From contig DASTSO010000043.1 of NCBI GenBank assembly GCA_035760645.1, forward strand, positions 1 through 11,079: a stretch of 11,079 bases of DNA. The letters run 5' to 3'. The DNA is from DASSTY01 sp035760645 (GTDB lineage Bacteria > Gemmatimonadota > Gemmatimonadetes > Gemmatimonadales > GWC2-71-9). The notes under the pieces are model-generated. The model had not been told where the DNA came from. It ran no database searches and was given only the letters and a program-made list of their open reading frames with translations. The translations under genes and the position numbers were made by a program. Within the stretch, counting starts at the first letter, position 1, and every line of letters starts with the position of its first letter. Positions 1-5,300 of this stretch are shown one piece after another.

Positions 1-738
1 GAGCTCGCCGCGCGCCTCCTCGAGGAGAAGCGGAACGGCGGCTATCTCCTCTGGGTCGCGGGCCCCGCGCTGGTGCACTCGCGCGCCCGCACCGACTTCG
101 AGTGGTTCATCCGGAACGGCTTCGTGCAGGCGGTGCAGATCGGCAACGCCGTCGCGGTGCACGACATGGAGGCCGCGATCTTCGGCACCACGCTCGGCAT
201 GACGAACACGGGGCAGCCGACCGAGGGCGGCCACGGGCTCCACATGCGCGCGATCAACCGCGTGCGCGCCGCCGGCTCCATCGCCAACGCCGTGCGCCAG
301 GGCATCGTCAAGAGCGGCATCATGCACGCGCTGGTCGAGACCGGCGTCCCGTTCGTCATCTCCGGCTCGATCCGCGACGACGGTCCGCTCCCCGACGTCC
401 TCACCGACACCCTCGCCGCGCAGGACGCGATCCGCGAGCACACGGTGAAGGCCACCGGGGCGATCTTCATCGCCACCGCGCTGCACGCGATCGCGGTCGG
501 GAACATGCTGCCCGCCTTCCACACCCGGCGCGGCCATCCCGAGCCGCTCATGACGATCTGCGTGGACCAGACGGAGTTCGTCGTCAACAAGCTCAAGGAC
601 CGCGGCACCCACCAGGCCTACGGCGTGGTGACCAACGCGCAGGACTTCATGCACGTGCTGCGCTTCTACGTCGAGCGCCTCGCGGGGCAGGGCGCGGCGG
701 CGCCGGCGGCGCCAGCGGCGCCGAAGGCGGCCGTCTGA
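1..738 (+). CDS. TIGR00300-type ornithine cyclodeaminase-like protein (LOR/SDH domain), 3' part
   Basis: The frame is open from base 1 to the TGA at 736-738, giving 245 C-terminal residues; the start lies outside the window. The sequence resembles the C-terminal domain of the TIGR00300 family (LOR/SDH conserved domain, archaeal-type ornithine cyclodeaminase, also the second half of cyanobacterial ArgZ/AgrE). The recognisable part is the stretch AVHDMEAAIFGTTLGM, then TEGGHGLHMRAINRVRAAGS and a conserved run around FVISGSIRDDGPLPDV. In characterised members this domain converts ornithine to proline and ammonia using NAD; that substrate is inferred here. The last 17 residues form an Ala/Pro-rich tail (GAAAPAAPAAPKAAV) that looks like a disordered extension. 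The protein is probably cytoplasmic, with no signal or membrane segment visible in this part. The next gene begins about 12 nt after the stop, which suggests co-transcription. No other arginine or ornithine gene is in view, so the physiological role is not supported by neighbours. Confidence 0.72.
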   Translation, partial: ELAARLLEEKRNGGYLLWVAGPALVHSRARTDFEWFIRNGFVQAVQIGNAVAVHDMEAAIFGTTLGMTNTGQPTEGGHGLHMRAINRVRAAGSIANAVRQGIVKSGIMHALVETGVPFVISGSIRDDGPLPDVLTDTLAAQDAIREHTVKATGAIFIATALHAIAVGNMLPAFHTRRGHPEPLMTICVDQTEFVVNKLKDRGTHQAYGVVTNAQDFMHVLRFYVERLAGQGAAAPAAPAAPKAAV

Positions 739-749
739 GCGAGCCCGGC

Positions 750-1253
750 GTGGGCCCCGGCTGGGAGCGGCTGGCGGGCGTCGTGGCGGCGCAGCTCCCG
801 GTGGTCGAGATCGACGGCGTCTGGGCCTTCCAGCCGATCCGCCAGGGACCGCGCGAGTGGGGCACCGCCATCATCGCGCGCGTCGACGGCGACCGCCGCC
901 GCATCTACACCGCGCGCTTCGTGCTGCAGATCAAGGGCAAGGAGCGGGGCCGCTTCGAGGCCACGGTCGAGGAGGTCGGCAGCGGCCCGGTCGAGGCGCT
1001 GAGCGAGCTGCTGCAGGACGTGCGCAAGCGGCTCGAGGACGAGGAGCCGCCCGTGGCGGTCGAGCTCGAGCACTGGTTCCCGGGGCACGCGGCGCTCGTC
1101 GAGGCGCGCAAGGCGGAGGCGGCCGAGGCGGCGCTCGAGGCCGCGGCGCAGGCCGCTGAGGCCGGTGGGGTCACGAGCGACCAGTCCGAGGGCGCCGCCC
1201 ACGTGCCGACCGCCGGCGAGCCCGACGAGCATGGCCCAGCTGACGAAGGCTGA
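750..1253 (+). CDS. Conserved-looking protein of unknown function with Ala/Glu-rich C-terminal tail
   Basis: I do not recognise this 167-residue protein. It reads as real coding: a folded-looking N-terminal part (residues 1-115) with mixed hydrophobic and charged residues, including VEIDGVWAFQPIRQGPREWG near residues 19-38, a probable beta-rich stretch IYTARFVLQIKGKERGRFEA (52-71), and an amphipathic helix around 80-97. Residues 115-138 are an Ala/Glu helix that could be a short coiled coil. The tail (139-167) is acidic and probably disordered. There is no signal peptide, membrane segment or cysteine. The start is uncertain: GTG at 750 is chosen because it closely follows the upstream stop, with GTG at 783 as the alternative; neither has a good Shine-Dalgarno. 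The 3' end overlaps the Fur-family gene by 23 nt, so the two are probably translationally coupled. A role linked to Fur or to the upstream enzyme is only a guess. Confidence 0.72.
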   Translation: MGPGWERLAGVVAAQLPVVEIDGVWAFQPIRQGPREWGTAIIARVDGDRRRIYTARFVLQIKGKERGRFEATVEEVGSGPVEALSELLQDVRKRLEDEEPPVAVELEHWFPGHAALVEARKAEAAEAALEAAAQAAEAGGVTSDQSEGAAHVPTAGEPDEHGPADEG

Positions 1254-1716
1254 GGGCGCGGCCCTCCTCGAGCACTTCCGCCGGTATCTGCGCGACCACC
1301 GGCTCCCCGTCACCCGGCCCCGCGAGCAGGTGGCCGAGATCGTCTTCACCTCCGAGGACCACCTCTCGGTCGAGGGGATCGAGCGGAAGCTGAAGGAGCG
1401 CGGCGCCGCCGTGGGCACCGCCACCGTCTACCGCACGCTCGACGTCCTGGTGCGCAGCGGCCTGGTGCGCGCGCACGACTTCGGCGAGGGCTTCAAGCGC
1501 TACGAGCCGATGCCGGCGCAGGCGCACCACGAGCACCTCATCTGCCTGCGCTGCGGCAAGGTGGTCGAGTTCGCCAACGAGCGCCTCGAGCGCATGCTCC
1601 CGATGCTCGCCGACGAGGTCGGCTTCCAGCACGCCCGGCACCGGGTCGAGATCTACGGGCTCTGCCGCGACTGCCGCCAGCGCGACCTCGACGCGCTGCA
1701 ATCCGCCACCCGCTGA
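1231..1716 (+). CDS. fur: Fur-family ferric uptake regulator
   Basis: This 161-residue cytoplasmic protein has the full Fur layout: an N-terminal winged helix (about 10-90) with the recognition-helix stretch GTATVYRTLDVLVRSGLV (62-79), then a metal-binding dimerisation domain. Metal ligands are visible: HHEHLICLRCGKVVEF (99-114) gives the His cluster plus C105 and C108, and YGLCRDC (142-148) gives C145 and C148, so both CxxC pairs of the structural zinc site are intact. The HHxHLICLxCGKVxEF form is closest to true Fur; PerR or Zur cannot be excluded without phylogeny. Family members bind AT-rich palindromic operators when metal-loaded and repress iron uptake or peroxide genes. The ATG at 1231 is chosen because it gives the standard N-terminus; upstream in-frame starts would add Pro/Ala/Ser-rich sequence. 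It lies in the + strand group between the unknown protein and ccdA, 24 nt from the latter. I saw no Fur-box-like AT palindrome in the window. Confidence 0.93.
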   Translation: MAQLTKAEGAALLEHFRRYLRDHRLPVTRPREQVAEIVFTSEDHLSVEGIERKLKERGAAVGTATVYRTLDVLVRSGLVRAHDFGEGFKRYEPMPAQAHHEHLICLRCGKVVEFANERLERMLPMLADEVGFQHARHRVEIYGLCRDCRQRDLDALQSATR

Positions 1717-1740
1717 CCCGATTCTCCCACCCGGCTCCCG

Positions 1741-2475
1741 ATGACCGAACCCGCCCAGCTCGGCCTCGCCGTCGCCTTCGTGGCGGGGCTCCTCAGCTTC
1801 CTCTCGCCCTGCGTCCTGCCGCTGGTGCCGAGCTATCTGGGCTTCGTCACCGGGATGTCGCTCCCCGAGCTCGCGGAGGCGAAGGGCCGCCGGCTGGCCC
1901 TCGCGCACGCGCTCTGTTTCGTCGTCGGCTTCTCGCTCGTCTTCGTGCTGCTGGGGCTGAGCGCCACGGCGCTGGGCCGCGTGCTCAACGTCTACCAGGT
2001 CTGGCTCCAGCGCATCGGCGGCGCGATCGTCGTCGTCTTCGGGCTCTGGTGCCTCAACCTCGTGCGGCTCCCGTTCCTCGATCGCGAGCAGCGGATGCAC
2101 CTGGAGACGAAGCCCGTGGGCTTCCTGGGCTCGGCCTTCGTCGGGATGGCGTTCGGTGCCGGGTGGACGCCGTGTATCGGCCCCATCCTCGGCGCCATCC
2201 TGGGCCTCGCCGCCACGCAGGACGACCTCACCCGCGGCGCCCTCCTCCTCGGCGCCTACTCGCTGGGGCTCGCGGTGCCGTTCCTCGTCGCCGCCTTCGC
2301 CGTCGAGCGATTCCTCGACTGGTTCACCCGCTTCCGCCGCCACCTCCCGCTGGTGCGCGCCGCCAGCGGCGTCCTCCTCGTCGCCGTCGGCCTCCTCATG
2401 CTCACCGGCCACTTCACCCGCCTCGCCGGGTGGCTGCAGACGTTCACGCCGGGGTTCTTGAAGAATCAGTTGTAG
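1741..2475 (+). CDS. ccdA: Cytochrome c biogenesis / thiol-electron transfer membrane protein CcdA
   Basis: This is a 244-residue polytopic inner-membrane protein of the CcdA/DsbD-beta family. CcdA passes reducing equivalents from cytoplasmic thioredoxin across the membrane to extracytoplasmic thioredoxin-like partners such as ResA or TlpA, for heme attachment or disulfide reduction. The two redox-active cysteines sit in the hallmark motifs: LLSFLSPCVLPLVPSYLGF (C24, about residues 17-35) and AGWTPCIGPILG (C145). About six hydrophobic segments are evident: roughly 7-35, 52-80, 90-108, 126-156, 162-187 and 205-222. The length is normal for the minimal CcdA form, without the periplasmic domains of DsbD. 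The ATG at 1741 is the only sensible start, though no Shine-Dalgarno precedes it; coupling to the fur stop 24 nt upstream is likely. No thioredoxin-like partner or cytochrome assembly gene is in view. It converges on the ABC transporter with a 6-nt gap. Confidence 0.93.
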   Translation: MTEPAQLGLAVAFVAGLLSFLSPCVLPLVPSYLGFVTGMSLPELAEAKGRRLALAHALCFVVGFSLVFVLLGLSATALGRVLNVYQVWLQRIGGAIVVVFGLWCLNLVRLPFLDREQRMHLETKPVGFLGSAFVGMAFGAGWTPCIGPILGAILGLAATQDDLTRGALLLGAYSLGLAVPFLVAAFAVERFLDWFTRFRRHLPLVRAASGVLLVAVGLLMLTGHFTRLAGWLQTFTPGFLKNQL

Positions 2476-2481
2476 GCGGGA

Positions 2482-4230
2482 TCACACCCCCTCCAGCTCC
2501 TCCTCCAGCCGCTGCCGCCGGAGCAGCTCCCAGTAGCGGCCGCCGCGGTCGAGGAGCTCCGTGTGGCGGCCGCGCTCGACGATGCGGCCCTGGTCGAGGA
2601 CGAGGATCTCGTCGGCGTCGCGCACCGCGGCCATGCGGTGGGAGACGATCACGCTCGTGCGTCCCGCGAGCGCGTCGCGCAGGCGCGGGAGGATGCGCGC
2701 CTCGGTCTGCGCGTCCACCGCGCTCAGCGCGTCGTCGAGCAGGAAGAGGCCCGGCTCCTGCGCGAGCGCGCGCGCGATCGCGGCGCGCTGCTTCTGCCCG
2801 CCCGAGAGGTTGATGCCGCGCTCGCCGAGCAGGGTGTCCCAGCCGGCGGGGAGGGCAGGGAGCGCCTCGGTGAGCTGCGCGACGTCGGCCGCCTGCTGGA
2901 GCCGGCCGTCGTCGGGGGCGCCGAGGAGGACGTTGTCGCGCAGCGTTTCGCCGAAGAGGAAGGTCTCCTGCGGCACCAGCGCCACCGCGCGCCGCAGCTC
3001 GGCGAGGTCGAGGTCGCGCAGGTCCACGCCGTCCAGGAGGACGCGGCCGCGGTCGGGGTCGTAGGCGCGCACGACGAGATCCACCAGCGTGGACTTCCCC
3101 GACCCGGTCGCGCCCACGACGGCGAGCGAGCGGCCGGCGGGCAGATCGAACGAGACGTCTTCGAGCACCCAGCCGCGCTCGCGCGCGTTGGGGTAGCGGA
3201 ACCAGACGCCCTCGAAGGTGAGCCGCCGCGCGCCGTGCGCCGCCGGGAGCGGCACCGGCCGCGCCGGGCTGTGGATCGCCGGACGCTCGGCGAAGAGCTG
3301 GTTGATGCGGCCCATCGAGGCGGCGCCGCGCTGGATCAGGTTGATCGCCCAGCCGATCGCGATCATCGGCCAGATGAGCATGGCGAGGTAGACGCCGAAG
3401 GCGACGAACGCGCCGACGCTCACCGTGCCCGCCACGACGAGCCGCCCGCCGAGGTAGAGCACCGCCACGAGCCCCAGGCCGCCCAGCAGCGAGAGCAGCG
3501 GGTTGAAGAGTCCCTGGGCGCGGGCCAGTGCGAGGTTGCGCCGCACGTACTCCTCGCCGTGCGCGCGGAACTCGGCGAGCTCCGCCGCCTCCTGCCGGTA
3601 GGCCCGCACGATCCGCACGCCGGCGAGGTTCTCGCGCACGTGCTCCGTGAGGTCGCTGAAGCCGGCCTGGATCGCCTCGCTGCGGCGGTGGATGAGGCGG
3701 CCCAGGACGAACATCGCCACCGGCAGCCCGGCGAGCGGCAGCAGCGCGACGAGCGAGAGCAGGCCGCTGATGGCGAGCATCTGCGGCAGCACGAACGCGG
3801 TGCGGATGACCGTGTCCACCAGGTACATCACCGCCGGCCCCGCCACCATGCGCACGGCGAGCAGGTCGTTGGTTGTGCGGGCCATCACATCGCCCGTCGG
3901 GTACCGGTCGTAGAATTCCGGCGACATCGTCTGGAGGTGCCCGAAGAGGGCGTTCCGGACGTCGTACTCCACCCGCCGACTCGCACTGTTGAGCAGCTCG
4001 CGCATCCCATATCGAGCGACGCCGCCCAGCAGGGCGACGCCGACGAGCCAGAACGCCTGGGACCGGACCCGCGCGAGCGGGGCGCCGGCCGCCAGCGCGT
4101 CGATGCCATGCTGGAGGAAGCGGGGGCCGAGGGTGTTGAAGAAGTTCGAGACCGCGACTAACGTCAGGCCGATGATCAGCGTCCCCCGGTGGGGGCGCAG
4201 GTAGGGCAGCAGGGTCCGGAGCTCGCGCAT
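2482..4230 (-). CDS. ABC exporter half-transporter, MdlA/YheI-like (TMD-NBD fusion)
   Basis: This 582-residue half-transporter has an N-terminal membrane domain of about six helices (roughly 15-35, 57-75, 130-150, 152-178, 245-265, 270-295) and a C-terminal nucleotide-binding domain. All NBD motifs are present: Walker A GATGSGKST (373-381), Q-loop Q421 in LVPQETFLFGETLRDN, signature LSGGQ (475-479), Walker B LFLLDD (495-500), D-loop SAVDA and switch H531. The Walker B ends in Asp-Asp (LDDALSAVD): position 500 is Asp rather than the catalytic Glu. That pattern is known from the degenerate-site half of heterodimeric exporters such as MdlA and YheI, which pair with a second half carrying Glu. 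Family members export drugs, lipids or peptides; the substrate cannot be read here. No partner half lies next to it in this window. The ATG at 4230 gives the usual N-terminus but has no visible Shine-Dalgarno. It is divergent from the lipoprotein gene and stands alone. Confidence 0.93.
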   Translation of the reverse strand: MRELRTLLPYLRPHRGTLIIGLTLVAVSNFFNTLGPRFLQHGIDALAAGAPLARVRSQAFWLVGVALLGGVARYGMRELLNSASRRVEYDVRNALFGHLQTMSPEFYDRYPTGDVMARTTNDLLAVRMVAGPAVMYLVDTVIRTAFVLPQMLAISGLLSLVALLPLAGLPVAMFVLGRLIHRRSEAIQAGFSDLTEHVRENLAGVRIVRAYRQEAAELAEFRAHGEEYVRRNLALARAQGLFNPLLSLLGGLGLVAVLYLGGRLVVAGTVSVGAFVAFGVYLAMLIWPMIAIGWAINLIQRGAASMGRINQLFAERPAIHSPARPVPLPAAHGARRLTFEGVWFRYPNARERGWVLEDVSFDLPAGRSLAVVGATGSGKSTLVDLVVRAYDPDRGRVLLDGVDLRDLDLAELRRAVALVPQETFLFGETLRDNVLLGAPDDGRLQQAADVAQLTEALPALPAGWDTLLGERGINLSGGQKQRAAIARALAQEPGLFLLDDALSAVDAQTEARILPRLRDALAGRTSVIVSHRMAAVRDADEILVLDQGRIVERGRHTELLDRGGRYWELLRRQRLEEELEGV

Positions 4231-4291
4231 GGCCGGTGCAATGTCACCGGGAGGGGGAAGGGGAGCAAGTCACCAGCCAAGGAGGAGTCAG
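4231..4291. promoter_or_regulatory. Short divergent intergenic region between the ABC exporter and the lipoprotein gene
   Basis: Only 61 nt separate the two divergent start codons, so any promoters for both genes must lie here or overlap the coding ends. I see no convincing -35/-10 pair on either strand. The + strand half is purine-rich and contains the strong ribosome binding site listed separately. The - strand side has no Shine-Dalgarno in front of the exporter ATG, which could mean leaderless translation or a misplaced start. Confidence 0.35.
4279..4287 (+). promoter_or_regulatory. Strong Shine-Dalgarno for the glycine-zipper lipoprotein
   Basis: AAGGAGGAG ends a few bases before the ATG at 4292, with 6 nt between GGAGG (4281-4285) and the ATG. 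It decides the start: the same frame is open from an ATG at 4229, but only the 4292 start yields a signal peptide with a lipobox. Confidence 0.85.
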
Positions 4292-5140
4292 ATGTCGAGA
4301 ACGATGCTCGCAGTGTCCCTGATGCTCGCCGCCGCGGCGTGCGGCCGGGGGGAGCGCCAGGACACCGGCGCCGCCGACAGTCTCAGCCGGGACCTGCGCC
4401 TCGCGCCGGCGGACACCACGAACGCGCTGAACGACCGCCCCGGCGCGGCCGACACCGCGGTCGCCACCACGCCGCCGCCCGCCGCCGCCCCGGCGACGCC
4501 GTCGCGCACCAACACCGCCACGCGCACGCCCGCGCGCACCACGCCGCGCACGCCGGCGCGGACCTCGACGACCCCGAGCACCAGCTCGTCGGGCGGCGCC
4601 GCGACGGCCACCGGCGCCAGCCTCGCCGCCGGCACCCAGTTCACCGCGACGACCGACGCCGAGATCCGCTCGAACAAGAACAAGGTCGGCGACGTCATCA
4701 CGGCGACCGTGGCCAACGACGTCAAGGACCGGAACGGCCGCACCGTGATCCCCGCCGGCTCGAAGGTGAACCTCAAGGTCACCGCGATCCACGAGTCGGA
4801 GAACAAGAGCGACACCACCGGCACGCTGACCATCGACGTCGCGAGCATCTCGCTGAACGGCCGCGACGTCCCGGTCGCCGCGCACCCGAGCGTGAAGTCC
4901 GCGCTCGCCGGCCGCAGCACCGGCGTGGGTGACGTCGCCAAGGTCGGCGCCGGCGCCGGCGTCGGCGCGGTCGTGGGCCGCGTCCTCGGCGGCAGCACCA
5001 AGGGCGCCGTGATCGGCGGCATCATCGGCGGCGCCGTCGGCGCCCAGCGCGCCGTCGAGACCAAGGACCGCGACGTCGTCGTCCCCGCCGGCTCGAGCGT
5101 CACGATCGTCCTGGACGAGACCTTCCGGCCGACGACCTGA
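4292..5140 (+). CDS. Lipoprotein with Thr/Pro/Arg-rich stalk, beta-rich domain and glycine-zipper segment
   Basis: This 282-residue protein starts with a short signal peptide ending in AAAAC, so C17 should be lipidated and the protein anchored in a membrane, facing the periplasm. Residues 18-110 are low complexity, rich in Ala, Thr, Pro and Arg, with an imperfect tandem unit (RTPARTTPRTPARTS, 78-92); this looks like a flexible stalk. Residues 113-200 are beta-rich, with GTQFTATTDAEI, GDVITATVANDV and TVIPAGSKVNLKV, ending in SLNGRDVPV. Next comes a glycine zipper (about 216-250: VGAGAGVGAVVG, then VIGGIIGGAVGAQ), which could form a membrane-inserting helical hairpin. The end (VPAGSSVTIVLDETF, 264-278) returns to the beta-domain pattern, so the zipper looks inserted into one domain. 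The beta part recalls the VIPAGT-type barrel of TrbI/VirB10-like proteins, but I see no secretion genes. No specific function can be assigned. Repeat copy A starts just after its stop. Confidence 0.85.
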   Translation: MSRTMLAVSLMLAAAACGRGERQDTGAADSLSRDLRLAPADTTNALNDRPGAADTAVATTPPPAAAPATPSRTNTATRTPARTTPRTPARTSTTPSTSSSGGAATATGASLAAGTQFTATTDAEIRSNKNKVGDVITATVANDVKDRNGRTVIPAGSKVNLKVTAIHESENKSDTTGTLTIDVASISLNGRDVPVAAHPSVKSALAGRSTGVGDVAKVGAGAGVGAVVGRVLGGSTKGAVIGGIIGGAVGAQRAVETKDRDVVVPAGSSVTIVLDETFRPTT

Positions 5141-5143
5141 CGG

Positions 5144-5300
5144 TCGGCGGGATGGCGGGAGCCTCCGTGCCGCGATGAGCGCCGATGGCGCACGGGCGGG
5201 ACGGCGGGACACTCAGCAAACGAACGAGCCTCCGGTGAAGTCACCGGAGGCTCGTCGTTCATCGGGACCTCCCGCCGTCCCGCCTGTCCCGCCGTCCCGC
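5144..5300. repeat. Nested palindromic intergenic repeat, copy A
   Basis: This element fills the gap between two converging genes, the lipoprotein (stop 5138-5140) and ggt (stop codon at 5301-5303). It matches copy B at 10805-10961 along its full length, roughly 85% by eye with one single-base gap. Its layout is symmetrical: GGCGGGATGGCGGGA at 5146-5160 and GGCGGGACGGCGGGA at 5195-5209 on the left, the central hairpin at 5224-5255, then the exact complement TCCCGCCGTCCCGCC at 5270-5284 and a second near-copy at 5287-5300 on the right. Similarity to copy B may extend a few bases further, to a shared TCCCGCCCC at 5307-5315 inside ggt. No transposase or target duplication is visible. It could be a REP/MITE-like dispersed element or a structured bidirectional terminator. 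Confidence 0.88.
5224..5255. terminator. Central hairpin of repeat copy A, candidate bidirectional terminator
   Basis: A perfect 14-bp stem is formed by ACGAGCCTCCGGTG (5224-5237) and CACCGGAGGCTCGT (5242-5255) around the 4-nt loop AAGT. It sits between convergent genes, where a stem usable from both strands would terminate both. There is no T-tract on either side, so classical intrinsic termination is uncertain; the stem could instead stabilise 3' ends or be a DNA structural element. Confidence 0.6.

Noticed and set aside
1717..1740. Fur operator near fur/ccdA
   Set aside because: The 24-nt gap is GC-rich with no AT-rich palindrome resembling a Fur box.
2563..4161. Long + strand open frame opposite the ABC exporter
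   Set aside because: The translation is rich in Arg, His, Glu and Ala without motifs, while the opposite strand encodes a complete ABC exporter. It is a by-product of G/C third positions.
4496..4602. Tandem GC-rich repeats in the lipoprotein gene
   Set aside because: They are codon repeats of a Thr/Pro/Arg stalk, kept in frame; they look like protein low complexity, not a separate DNA element.
5165..5195. Second hairpin CCGTGC / GCACGG in the left part of repeat copy A
   Set aside because: It is only 6 bp, and the right half is not preserved in copy B, so it is probably chance.
4288..5262. Small peptide apparently shared by the two repeats (EPPVxSPEAR and PAVPP phrases on the - strand)
   Set aside because: The shared residues are simply the translation of the conserved hairpin and its arms. 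The frames run on into antisense of real genes, and the loop changes alter the peptide while preserving the stem.
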